Source: Mordavella massiliensis (GTDB lineage: Bacteria; Bacillota; Clostridia; Lachnospirales; Lachnospiraceae). From it: 64,000 nt of DNA. Below the pieces are notes generated by a model. It did not search any database and was not told where the DNA came from. It was given only the letters and a program-made list of their open reading frames with translations. Location of the stretch: contig NZ_JACJLV010000001.1 of assembly GCF_016902415.1 (NCBI RefSeq), positions 1 to 64,000 of the forward strand, in the 5' to 3' direction. Position numbers and translations under genes: made by a program. This document shows, piece after piece, positions 45,390 to 53,458 of the stretch (position 1 is its first letter; each line of letters starts with the position of its first letter).

Positions 45390-47096
45390 CTACGCAACCT
45401 CCTTCCTGAGTATTTTGACAGTATCCAGAACTGCCTGGAAGCTGTCCATGTACCTGAACTGGATGCTCAGGGAATTATCCCCGTTCATCTGCATGGATTC
45501 AATCATGGCATCTGCCAGTTCTTCACTGATTTCCTCGGCATGAGCGTACTTTTCAATCAGCGCTTCCCAGATTTTTGCTTCCTGAAGCGGCTCCTCATAT
45601 TCTGCCTTTGAAAATTTCAGTTCTTCAATCTGTTTTTCCAGGCGGCTGATGTCCTCCATCAGGATTTCACGGGTCTGTGCATAGTCCTGATCGTCGATAA
45701 GTCCTTCCCGCAAGTCACGGTACAGCCCGGAAAAAACAGACTTCTTTTTCTCCAGTTGTTTTTTCAGTTCCTTCGCCTGGTCTGACTTTCCAGCCTTTTT
45801 CACCTGTTTCTCTTTGGCTTTCAGCAGGCTGTCCAGTGCTTCCCGGCAGTCCAGAAACAGCTCGAACTGTGCCTTGATGCTGCTGAGCACCGCTTTGTCC
45901 ACATCGGCTTTCCGCATCCGTTTGGCAGTGCAGGCTCTTGCTCCATGCTCTTCATGAGCCGGACACTTAAAGGTAAAATATACCTTATCTTTATTGGTGC
46001 TGAAGGAACGTACCAGCTTCATCACGGAGCCGCAGTCCGCACAGGTAAATTTCTTCCCGTAAATGTTTTTTGCTTTGGGAAGGTGGTCATATTTCCCTCT
46101 GTTTGCCTTCTGTGCCGCCGCAGCTTTCTCGTTGATCGCCTGTACCTTTTCAAACAGCTCCGGCTCAATAATCGCTTCGTGCGTATTTTCAACCAGTATC
46201 CAGTCCTGTTCTTCTGTACGGCTGAACGGAATCCCAGCATATAAACACTGCGTTGTTTTCCGCTGTGCCAGATGCCCCAGATAAGTAATATCCTTCAGGA
46301 TGTCCGTTACCATGTGCTTGTTCCAGAGAATCTTCCGGGGCTTCTGATTATTGTTGGTGACAATCCCCCGGTCTGCCTTGTACTGACCAGGAGAAGGGAT
46401 TCCCATATCATTGAGCTTTTTATTGATTCCCATATAGCTCATGCCTTCGGAACGCCACTGATAAATCATCCTGACTACCGGTGCAGTTTCCGGATTCACG
46501 ATCAGCTGATTTTTGTTCTCCGGTGATTTCACATACCCGTATTTTTCCCATGAGCCGATATATTCTCCCTTTTCCATCTTGCTCCGCAAAGCCGATGTTA
46601 CTTTTCGGGAAATATCTTTGGCATAATAATCGTTGATAATGTTCGACAGCGACACTGAGAGCTGCCCGTTGGCTTCCGCTGTATCCGTATCAAAATTGTC
46701 ATTGACCGCAATGAAGCGGATATCGAAGAACGGACAGATTTTTTCCAGAAACTCGCCGGTTTCGATGTAGTTTCTGCCCAGACGGGACAGGTCTTTTACG
46801 ATAATGCAGTTGATTTTCCTCTGTTGAACCGCTTCCATCAGACGCTGCCATTCCGGTCGTTCAAAATCTGTACCGGTAAATCCGTTATCTGCAAAAATAT
46901 CAGCCAGCTGAAGATAAGGTCGGGCGTCAATGTATCGCTCCAGCAACGCAATCTGGTTTTCAATGGAATCAGAATTGCTTAAGTTATCTTCACGGGATAA
47001 TCGAGCATAAATCGCTGTCTGATAAACTTTGATGCCGGATTCAGCCTTTTGGAGCTGAACACCCTGCCGTTCCCGGCGTTTTGCAACTCTTGCCAA
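45390..47096 (-). CDS. Large serine recombinase 2
   Basis: 568 residues starting with TTG at 47096 after AAGGAGG. Catalytic region AIYARLSREDNL, FADNGFTGTDFERPEWQRL, VKDLSRLGRNYIETGEFL; recombinase domain; zinc ribbon FTCADCGSVMKLV with FKCPAHEEHGARACTAKRM; long C-terminal coiled coil (LLKAKEKQVKKAGKSDQAKEL). It starts 1 base after recombinase 3 ends, and its tail overlaps the region of recombinase 1's start. The three are one transcript and may act together as in other three-recombinase elements of gut Firmicutes. Confidence 0.93.
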   Translation of the reverse strand: MARVAKRRERQGVQLQKAESGIKVYQTAIYARLSREDNLSNSDSIENQIALLERYIDARPYLQLADIFADNGFTGTDFERPEWQRLMEAVQQRKINCIIVKDLSRLGRNYIETGEFLEKICPFFDIRFIAVNDNFDTDTAEANGQLSVSLSNIINDYYAKDISRKVTSALRSKMEKGEYIGSWEKYGYVKSPENKNQLIVNPETAPVVRMIYQWRSEGMSYMGINKKLNDMGIPSPGQYKADRGIVTNNNQKPRKILWNKHMVTDILKDITYLGHLAQRKTTQCLYAGIPFSRTEEQDWILVENTHEAIIEPELFEKVQAINEKAAAAQKANRGKYDHLPKAKNIYGKKFTCADCGSVMKLVRSFSTNKDKVYFTFKCPAHEEHGARACTAKRMRKADVDKAVLSSIKAQFELFLDCREALDSLLKAKEKQVKKAGKSDQAKELKKQLEKKKSVFSGLYRDLREGLIDDQDYAQTREILMEDISRLEKQIEELKFSKAEYEEPLQEAKIWEALIEKYAHAEEISEELADAMIESMQMNGDNSLSIQFRYMDSFQAVLDTVKILRKEVA

Positions 47097-48779
47097 TTAT
47101 CCCACCTCCTTTTCCACAGGCTGTACATTTTTCTGCTGTCCCTGATATTCTTCCAAAAATTCCAGTATCGCCTGGAACTGGTCTGCGTGGTTCAGCGTAA
47201 GCGAAATCTGTTTGTCCGCTGTAATCTCAATCCGTTCCACAAAATGAATCACCACTCTGCGGGTCAGTTCCTGAATGTTCTGATATTTCCGGAACTGAGA
47301 AAGCCAGCTCTGCTGTCCGGTCAGACCGGAATTTACCTTATTCCGATTGCCAATCAAATGGGCAATCGAATCATTTGCATCCTGGATTTTCTGGTCACAG
47401 TCCGCTTTTAAGATTTTATACTCATCCAGCGTGATGACTTCCATCTTGAAGTCTTCGTAAACCATCGCCTTCATCTTCTTGTTGTACTCAATGACTTCTT
47501 CCTGTCGGGCAATTCCCCGTTCAATCCGTTCCAGTTCACGACGTTCCCAGGAAATGCCGTCCAGTTCTTTTAAGGCGGATTCCAAATCCAGCGCCAGTGA
47601 CACCTGCGACTGGATCACTGCCAGCACCGTATCATAGACTGCCTGTTCCGTGATTCTGTGAGGAGAGCATATCTCTTTATTCTGCTTGTTGGCTCCACAG
47701 ATAAAATACACATACTCTTTTCCATGCGATTTTGTTTTTCTCCGGATCATGGAGCTGTGGCAGTCGGCACAGAAAACTTTTCCGGAAAACAAATGGACGG
47801 CTTCCCCTCCAACAGGGCTTCTGCTGTCCTCCAGCATCAGTTTCTGAACCATATCGAAAGTTGCCGGTGGAATAATCGCTTCATGAGCGTTTTCTACCCG
47901 CACCCACTCCGATTCATCCTTTGTACTGCGAACTTTGACCTTATGATTCGGAGTTGTGGTCTTACCCTGTACCAAAGTCCCTGTGTACATCTCGTTTTTC
48001 AAAATCCGGTAGATTGCTACCGGACTCCAGACTGTCCGAGCCTGCTTGCGGAATCCGGACTGATACCTGGAACCGCAGTGCCTTTTATATTCATATGGAG
48101 AAAGAACTCCATCCTGATTCAGCCGGTCAGCTATCTGTGCCGGACTGAATCCGTCAATCTTCATCCGGAAAATGCTCTCCACAACGGGAGCTGCGGTTTT
48201 GTCGATGACCAGCTGATTCTTGTTTTCCTCTGACCGCTGATACCCATATATCGCATGATTGCCGACAAATTCACCGTTCCGTCTTTTGATGTCCAGGTTG
48301 GAACGGACTTTGATGGAAATATCACGGCTGTAGGAATCATTGATCAGGTTCTTAAACGGAAGGATAATTTCATTTCCTGCCTGCTGGTTTGCTGCGGAAT
48401 CGTAGTTGTCATTGATTGCGATAAAACGGATTCCGAGAGCCGGAAAAATCTTCTCAATGTATTTTCCTGACTCAATGTAATCTCGACCGAATCGGGAAAG
48501 GTCTTTGACGATAATACAGTCAATTTCCTTCTTTTTGACCAGCTCAATCATTCGCTGGAAATCCGGGCGGTCAAAATTTGCACCGGTAAATCCATCATCA
48601 CAAAACTCCTGTGTCAGAATGATTTCCGGGTGATGTTTCAAATAGTCTTTAATCAGCTTACGCTGATTTGCAATACTGTTACTTTCTTTCTTTTCTCCTA
48701 ATTGAGAAAAGTCGCCATCTTCCTTCGATAATCTCAGGTAGATGGCGGCATGATAAGTCATGTCTATAAATTTTTGCAT
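47097..48779 (-). CDS. Large serine recombinase 3
   Basis: 560 residues starting MQKFIDMTYHAAIYLRLSKE after AGGAGT. Catalytic Ser in YLRLSKEDGD; FCDDGFTGANFDRPDFQRM; VKDLSRFGRDYIESGKYI; zinc ribbon VFCADCHSSMIRRK with FICGANKQNKEICSPH; C-terminal coiled coil. It is first in the recombinase operon. The three paralogues are clearly divergent, so this is not a recent tandem duplication. Confidence 0.93.
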   Translation of the reverse strand: MQKFIDMTYHAAIYLRLSKEDGDFSQLGEKKESNSIANQRKLIKDYLKHHPEIILTQEFCDDGFTGANFDRPDFQRMIELVKKKEIDCIIVKDLSRFGRDYIESGKYIEKIFPALGIRFIAINDNYDSAANQQAGNEIILPFKNLINDSYSRDISIKVRSNLDIKRRNGEFVGNHAIYGYQRSEENKNQLVIDKTAAPVVESIFRMKIDGFSPAQIADRLNQDGVLSPYEYKRHCGSRYQSGFRKQARTVWSPVAIYRILKNEMYTGTLVQGKTTTPNHKVKVRSTKDESEWVRVENAHEAIIPPATFDMVQKLMLEDSRSPVGGEAVHLFSGKVFCADCHSSMIRRKTKSHGKEYVYFICGANKQNKEICSPHRITEQAVYDTVLAVIQSQVSLALDLESALKELDGISWERRELERIERGIARQEEVIEYNKKMKAMVYEDFKMEVITLDEYKILKADCDQKIQDANDSIAHLIGNRNKVNSGLTGQQSWLSQFRKYQNIQELTRRVVIHFVERIEITADKQISLTLNHADQFQAILEFLEEYQGQQKNVQPVEKEVG

Positions 48780-48929
48780 AGTTCGCCACTCCTGTCTGAT
48801 TTTCGTTTAGAAGCCGAAAACAAACCGGAGTTCCGCTGATTTTTGTCCACTGCAATCGTACCATATTTCAATGTGGAAATCCAGTTTGTCACCTCAAAAG
48901 TAACCCGCCAATTTCTTCCATAAAATGCT

Positions 48930-49145
48930 CTACATTGTGGCAATCATATTGATAAAATTATCTGTAATGGTGTTCTGCGTATTCGCAAAGGATACTTTCA
49001 CTACCGTATCGCCCACTTTAAACTGATACGGATTTTTGATCTGCTCAATGAAAGATTTAATCCGTTCTTCACTGGGCAGAGAACGGTCAATTTTTACATC
49101 TCTGATGTCTACCAGCTGACTGATGTTTTCATTTTCTTTTTCCAT
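48930..49145 (-). CDS. Small mobile-element protein (DUF6870-like by recollection)
   Basis: A 71-residue protein with LVDIRDVKIDRSLPSEERIK followed by SFIEQIKNPYQFKVGDTVVK. The same pattern (VDIRDV, LPxEERI, FIxQIKNPY) is familiar from small proteins beside recombinases in gut Firmicutes elements; the DUF number is from memory. The ORF is preceded by AAGGTGGTGAAAGG. It lies between mazF and the recombinases on the same strand. Function unknown. Confidence 0.65.
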   Translation of the reverse strand: MEKENENISQLVDIRDVKIDRSLPSEERIKSFIEQIKNPYQFKVGDTVVKVSFANTQNTITDNFINMIATM

Positions 49146-49234
49146 TTACCTTTCACCACCTTACTTCATCATTATTGCCAGAAATTTCCTGAACTATTCA
49201 GAAAACATCATCTGCAAAAGAATAGGCAGAGCCT

Positions 49235-49627
49235 TTAAAAGTTCTGCCCATTGTTTTCACAGATGAGATACTTTTTCAAACCCAGGCTGGCAAGCAGTGC
49301 AGAATCTATTTTCTGCATTTCTGTTTGATCTATCTTTCCCAAATATCGCTCGATTCTATGCTTATCAATCGTTCGGAGCTGTTCCAGCAGCACTACCGAA
49401 GAACGGGAGAGCGCCGGATTGTCCCGGAGCAGATAATGGGTCGGCTGACCTGCCTTTTTCTCTTTTTGGGCTGTGATAGCAGCCACGATCAAAGTCGGAG
49501 AATAGTGGTTTCCGGTGTTGTTCTGAATCACGATCACCGGACGGACACCGCCTTGCTCTGAGCCACATACAGGGGACAGGTCTGCCATGTAAAGATCACC
49601 TCTGCGGTACTTCCAATTTTGTTTCAT
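49235..49627 (-). CDS. PemK/MazF-family endoribonuclease toxin
   Basis: 130 residues from the ATG at 49627 (after AAAGGAGG). The hallmark segments are YRRGDLYMADLSPVCGSEQGGVRPVIVIQNN and SPTLIVAAITAQKEK, then QLRTIDKHRIERYLGKI. This is the MazF fold, a toxin that cleaves mRNA. An in-frame ATG 68 codons upstream has no support. No antitoxin gene is recognisable immediately upstream, so it may be an orphan or controlled in trans. Such lone MazF genes recur next to serine recombinases in Clostridia elements. Confidence 0.85.
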   Translation of the reverse strand: MKQNWKYRRGDLYMADLSPVCGSEQGGVRPVIVIQNNTGNHYSPTLIVAAITAQKEKKAGQPTHYLLRDNPALSRSSVVLLEQLRTIDKHRIERYLGKIDQTEMQKIDSALLASLGLKKYLICENNGQNF

Positions 49628-50250
49628 CACCTGCAGCTCCTCCTTTACCGGAAATAAATTTATAGTCGATAAAATCCGCCAAAAATAATTTTGTGGTCTA
49701 TAAACGATAAAAATTACTATGTACAGGGAACCGGCAGTCAAATGCACGGTTCCCTTTATTTGCGTTCGCTCCCATATTTGTCCTCGACACCCCTGGGCGG
49801 CAAGAGCTGTATCTTGCCGGGAAGTCATCAAACGGCTGGCTGCTGACCAGCTCCATAGGAATCCAACCTCCCCGTGGTTCTCACCGGGCTGCCCCCATTG
49901 CGTGATCTTGTTTTCACAAGGCTGTGGCTGGGCAGAAGTATCATTATACCTGTTGCTTTCATTGCCGTACCGGAAGCAATCCGATATTTACAAGCCAATA
50001 GTTCTCGCTCTGACCCTCAGAATGAACAGACAAAATAAGTGACTCTGTGTTTCTGATCGAAATCGTCCTGGCGTATTGCTGATGTGGCTGATGCTTTCGC
50101 ACCGGCAACAGGAACGTGTTTGATGAGTGAGTATTCTGTTTTCAAGGTACATCCAGCCGTTTTCCTTGGCTGTATCTACATTGTACCTGTTCTGAACTCA
50201 ACTTTTTATGACCTTGTACGGCGGTTCACCCACCGTGGTACGGTGGATTT
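49628..50250. other. Long interval without a recognisable gene
   Basis: About 620 bases between mazF and an Xre regulator. Open frames on both strands are short, and none resembles a known family. The stretch is GC-richer than the surrounding element and contains several inverted segments, for example CCACCGTACCACGGTGG near 50,235. It may hold a structured RNA, the mazF leader or a decayed gene. A minus-strand ATGAAAGCAACAGGTAT at about 49,946-49,962 matches the expected spoVT start by chance or by origin (see findings). Confidence 0.3.
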
Positions 50251-50538
50251 TCAGACTTTATGCTTCAGAGCAATCATCTTGGCAATAACAGCATCTATAT
50301 CTGCAACTATTTCCTGACGCTGAATCTCTTCTCCAAGTAATATGTAGTCTGTCGAAACATCAAAGAAGCATCTGATCTCAACCAGCAAGTCGATAGACAG
50401 ACCCTGCAATCCTCTTTCGAGCTTTCCAAGATTGCTGGTGCTGATATTCAGCTTTTCCGCTAGCTGTTCCTGTGTCAGTCCTCTTTCTTTTCTCAATTTT
50501 GCAATTCTTCTTCCGCATTCTTTCGGGTCAAAATACAT
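50251..50538 (-). CDS. Xre-family transcriptional regulator
   Basis: 95 residues starting MYFDPKECGRRIAKLRKERG at 50538, behind GGAGG. The helix-turn-helix is LTQEQLAEKLNISTSNLGKLERGLQGLSIDLL. A C-terminal helix DIDAVIAKMIALKH may dimerise. It is the first gene upstream of the unassigned interval and mazF, so it may control them. Confidence 0.88.
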   Translation of the reverse strand: MYFDPKECGRRIAKLRKERGLTQEQLAEKLNISTSNLGKLERGLQGLSIDLLVEIRCFFDVSTDYILLGEEIQRQEIVADIDAVIAKMIALKHKV

Positions 50539-50560
50539 ACCGTTTCCTCCTTGACGGCGC

Positions 50561-50591
50561 AAAAAAAGAACCGGAGGAAATCTCTGGTTCT
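50561..50591 (-). terminator. Terminator upstream of the Xre gene
   Basis: AGAACC.AGAG/CTCC.GGTTCT hairpin followed by T7 on the minus strand. It isolates the Xre gene from upstream transcription. Confidence 0.65.
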
Positions 50592-50621
50592 CTTTCATGC
50601 AAATGTCTGGAAGACGGCATC

Positions 50622-50652
50622 AAAAAAGCCCCGTACCGCATTGGCACGAGGC
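50622..50652 (-). terminator. Second terminator, 3' of the 185-residue gene
   Basis: GCCTCGTGCC-AATGC-GGTACGGGGC followed by T6 on the minus strand. Two terminators in series lie between the 50,772 gene and the Xre gene. Confidence 0.75.
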
Positions 50653-50771
50653 AAACGTATTTATTCAGTTTCGTATGCTGCGATCTCCCAGCATACCAAT
50701 CTTAGCATCTATCAAGTCGGACTTTCAGTAGGGAAACCATCGGGATTTTGTCGGACTTTCATCGGACTTTT

Positions 50772-51329
50772 TTATAATCCCATATCGTTTTCCTCATTTT
50801 CTGTATCCAGCAAAAGCTGTTTCAACATGGGAATCGAATTTCCCCAAAGAGATAAACCAAACAGTAAAACTGCTTCTTTTTTACGGTCGTAATAGGTACT
50901 CCGTTCCATATTCATAATTTCCAGCATTTCTGCTTCTTTATATTTGAATCGGCTCATATAACATTTGGACAGGATTACACAATACAAATCTCCCCGGCAA
51001 GGGTAATCCCTGACTCGTCCCATCGCATTATCCACCAGTTCAATAAGCCATCTCGTTTCAAACAGGCTGCGGATTCGTTCTTCAAATCGTTCTCTTGCTT
51101 CGTCAGGAGCAAAAGTTTCCAGATAGACAAGAGCACCATCCAAGCCGGAACTGCAATTATAAATCAAATCTTCATGAACTTCTTCAGCTCGTCCGATTGC
51201 TGACCAGCAAACATCCCGATAAATCGACAGAATCAGTCGGGACCGTTCATACAGAATCTTTTCATCCACTTGCTGTATCCGGCACAGCATTCGTATATTA
51301 TGTAACGCCTGTGTACTATTTCTACTCAT
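50772..51329 (-). CDS. Uncharacterised mobile-element protein with ArpU-like C-terminal segment
   Basis: 185 residues, soluble and mostly helical. Near the C-terminus, SRFKYKEAEMLEIMNMERSTYYDRKKEAVLLFGLSLWG resembles the sigma-4-like/ArpU helix-turn-helix of phage late regulators (a region ending in S-x-Y-Y-x-x-K-x-x-A). The N-terminal 120 residues are not recognised. It is divergent from the Xre/ImmA operon, with the GAAGTT-site array between them, so the Xre protein may repress it. Regulator status is an inference. Confidence 0.6.
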   Translation of the reverse strand: MSRNSTQALHNIRMLCRIQQVDEKILYERSRLILSIYRDVCWSAIGRAEEVHEDLIYNCSSGLDGALVYLETFAPDEARERFEERIRSLFETRWLIELVDNAMGRVRDYPCRGDLYCVILSKCYMSRFKYKEAEMLEIMNMERSTYYDRKKEAVLLFGLSLWGNSIPMLKQLLLDTENEENDMGL

Positions 51330-51469
51330 AGCAATCTCCTTTCAAATCTATACCATATGTACTATATCCTTTCTAAGCCCATTTTCAGCCAAAGGGAAAG
51401 AAAATGCCGGATCATGGGCAAAATAACCATTTATCACTCGCTCTGCTTATACTACGGAGCGTATAATCA

Positions 51470-51595
51470 GAAGTTTTCATCGGAAGTTCTTGACTTCCTG
51501 TAACTTCTGATATACAATTATATCGAAGTTAAACTTCTTTAATTAATTCCTATTATACTGATTTTCGGAAGTTTGTCAATGGTTAATCGGAAGTT
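51470..51595. promoter_or_regulatory. Array of GAAGTT operator half-sites
   Basis: GAAGTT occurs at 51470, 51483, 51525, 51568 and 51590, and its complement AACTTC at 51502 and 51532. TCGGAAGTT is repeated exactly three times (51480, 51565, 51587), and GAAGTT-A-AACTTC at 51525-51537 is a perfect dyad. They fill the divergent promoter region between the 51,329 gene and the Xre gene, so they are probable binding sites of the Xre repressor. Confidence 0.7.
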
Positions 51596-51626
51596 ACGAA
51601 AAATTTTTAGAAAGGATGGATCGGAA

Positions 51627-52076
51627 ATGACATTTGGCGAAAAAATAAAGGCAGCTCGATTGGCAATGAATCTTTCTCAGACGGAGCTTGCTCAGATGAC
51701 AGGTATCTCTGAACGCTCTCTCTATACCTACGAACAGCTCGGAACAATCCCTCGTAAAAGCAACATCAGAAAACTGGCTGAAGCACTGAATATTTCTGTT
51801 TCGTACCTTTTGGACGACCAGGAATCTAATACTCAGATCCATAGAGAAGAGGACTTATTCATTGCTGAAGCACGGGAGAAATTCGGCTCAAAAGGTGCAA
51901 AGGAAGCTCAGGAAGTATTGGGACGTGTAAGTTCACTGTTTGCCGGCGGCGATCTGGACGAAGAAGCCAAAGATGTATTTTTCCAGGCTCTTATGTCGGT
52001 GTATATGGACTCCAAAAAGAATGCCAGAGAAAAATTCACTCCGAAAAAGTACAGAAAGCATAGAAAAACAGAATGA
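51627..52076 (+). CDS. Xre-family repressor
   Basis: 149 residues from the ATG at 51627 (MTFGEKIKAARLAMN), behind AAAGGAT. The helix-turn-helix is LSQTELAQMTGISERSLYTYEQLGTIPRKSNIRKLAEAL. The second half is a helical region with KGAKEAQEVLGRVSSLFAGGDLDEEAKDVFFQALM, a segment typical of Xre repressors paired with ImmA peptidases. An upstream frame extends 18 codons but overlaps an operator. The downstream ImmA gene starts 64 bases later, as in ImmR/ImmA control of ICEBs1-type elements. Confidence 0.9.
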   Translation: MTFGEKIKAARLAMNLSQTELAQMTGISERSLYTYEQLGTIPRKSNIRKLAEALNISVSYLLDDQESNTQIHREEDLFIAEAREKFGSKGAKEAQEVLGRVSSLFAGGDLDEEAKDVFFQALMSVYMDSKKNAREKFTPKKYRKHRKTE

Positions 52077-52140
52077 TGCCTGACAGCATCTTTTCTCGTT
52101 TATCATAATGGGTTCTGTGCTCGATTTGGAGGTGAAGCAA

Positions 52141-52695
52141 GTGAGAACCGCAGCACATATTATTGAAGCAGTCGAAAAGCTGGTAAAGAAATATGATACC
52201 AAAGATCCCTATGAGCTTTGTCGGGCTTTAGGGATAAAAATTCATTTCTATAACATGGAAAAGAAATTAAAGGGATTTTTCTTCTATCAGTCAAGACAAA
52301 AGAATATTGTGATTGACAGCAACGTCAATGAAGTGCTGGAGCGCATCTTGATCGCTCATGAATTGGGACACGCAGTGCTTCATACCAAAATCGCCATGAT
52401 GAAAGGTTTTCAGGAAATGGAAGTATTGGACGGCAGTTCCCTGGAAGAAGATGAAGCCAATTTCTTTGCTGCTGAACTTCTTCTTGACGATAACGAAGTC
52501 CTGGAAAATCTATCCGAATACTCTTTCTTTGAAACAGCCCAACGGCTTTTTGTACCGGCTGCATTGCTGGACTACAAATTCAGTTTGCTCCACGAAAAAG
52601 GAAAACGGGTAGATTCCATGTATATCCGGAAATCTGATTTTTTGAAAGAAGATTTGGGAGCCTATGATGATAGTTCCCGTTTTGAATATGAATAA
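52141..52695 (+). CDS. ImmA/IrrE-family metallopeptidase
   Basis: 184 residues starting with GTG at 52141, supported by GGAGG 13 bases earlier. The zinc motif is LIAHELGHAVLH (HExxH), with a downstream Glu in EDEANFFAAELLL. In the ImmA/ImmR pair known from ICEBs1, the peptidase cleaves the repressor and switches on element genes. The adjoining Xre gene makes the same arrangement likely here. Its last codons (GAATATGAATAA) overlap the ATG of the DUF3791 frame. Confidence 0.9.
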   Translation: MRTAAHIIEAVEKLVKKYDTKDPYELCRALGIKIHFYNMEKKLKGFFFYQSRQKNIVIDSNVNEVLERILIAHELGHAVLHTKIAMMKGFQEMEVLDGSSLEEDEANFFAAELLLDDNEVLENLSEYSFFETAQRLFVPAALLDYKFSLLHEKGKRVDSMYIRKSDFLKEDLGAYDDSSRFEYE

Positions 52696-53187
52696 CGGAT
52701 GGATTAGTGCCATTTTAGAAGATGTTAAAATTAAGAACCTGAAAGAGCTGGAATTTGCTGTGTTCTGTATTGAGAATATTGCAATCCGGCTCAAAAAAAT
52801 GCTGAAGAAACATATAAGATGCTGACCGAAGAAAACAATATACTGTCCGGTTACATCATACCAGAGTATGAAATGCTACATACGCAGAGCAAAGACTATA
52901 TTGTTGATGATATTATCGCTGTTATAAAGGAAAACAGCATTGTGTTGACCGTATTGCCCCGAAGACCGACCGATATGACCGCTAATCCTGTTTTACTGCA
53001 AAAGAAATACGCTCGAATCGTTGAACGTTTTTCCGAAAGGCAAAAACTTTCTTTAAATGACGCTCTGGACTGCTTCTATCATTCGGTTACCTATCGCCTA
53101 ATCAGTGAAAGGGTATCCAATCTGCATTGCATGAGCGATGAATATCTGATGGAAGAACTCATTTCGGAATATGACGGTAAAATTTAA
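52688..53187 (+). pseudogene. DUF3791-family gene split by a frameshift at an A7 run
   Basis: The ATG at 52688 overlaps the ImmA stop. The frame reads NNGWISAILEDVKIKNLKEL, then EFAVFCIENIAIRLKK, and hits a TGA at 52823. The next frame picks up at the A7 (about 52,793-52,799) as NAEETYKMLTEENNILSGYI, then IPEYEMLHTQSKDYIVDDII and a C-terminal part. Together the two halves make one DUF3791-type protein (ELEFAVFCIENxA...YxxLTE...HTQSKDYIVDDI). One missing A, or -1 slippage, would join them. It is either a fresh pseudogene, a slippage-switched gene or a sequencing error. The C-terminal part (MLTEENN... from 52819) could be made alone. Confidence 0.75.
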
Positions 53188-53202
53188 AATGCTTCAGGAC
53201 TT

Positions 53203-53244
53203 AAAAAGCAGACCACACCAGCACACTGGATAGGTCTGCTTTTT
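53203..53244. terminator. Bidirectional terminator
   Basis: AAAAAGCAGACC/GGTCTGCTTTTT, a perfect 12-base stem with A and T runs on either side. It closes the Xre-ImmA-DUF3791 transcript. The 214 bases that follow, up to the cysteine desulfurase stop, include a G8 run and no recognisable gene. Confidence 0.88.
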
Positions 53245-53458
53245 AACACCATCAATGCTACATGTGGCGTTATTGGAACTATTGTCACCAATCTGCTTTC
53301 AGTGAAATGCACCTGCAAGCCCGTCCTCTTTTCCGATATCTCCCAATACATCCTTACATTTTCCGGCAGTTTATCGGCGGTTTAACGGCATTATTGGGGG
53401 GGGCAGCAGTGCCGTCAATCTATTCGCCGCACCCTGTTAAAAGCCTATACTACATAGA

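Noticed and set aside
49946-49962. Minus-strand ATGAAAGCAACAGGTAT, identical to the expected first codons of spoVT, considered as the other att half of the element.
   Set aside because: No ribosome site precedes it, the codons that follow do not continue as VRRIDD, and joining it to the remaining spoVT leaves about 12 bases missing and the frame broken. Probably chance, but worth a check because it would shrink the element to 6.3 kb.
50084-50317. A 77-codon plus-strand frame overlapping the end of the Xre gene.
   Set aside because: It overlaps a well-supported gene on the other strand, and its hydrophobic C-terminus is the antisense of the Xre C-terminal helix.
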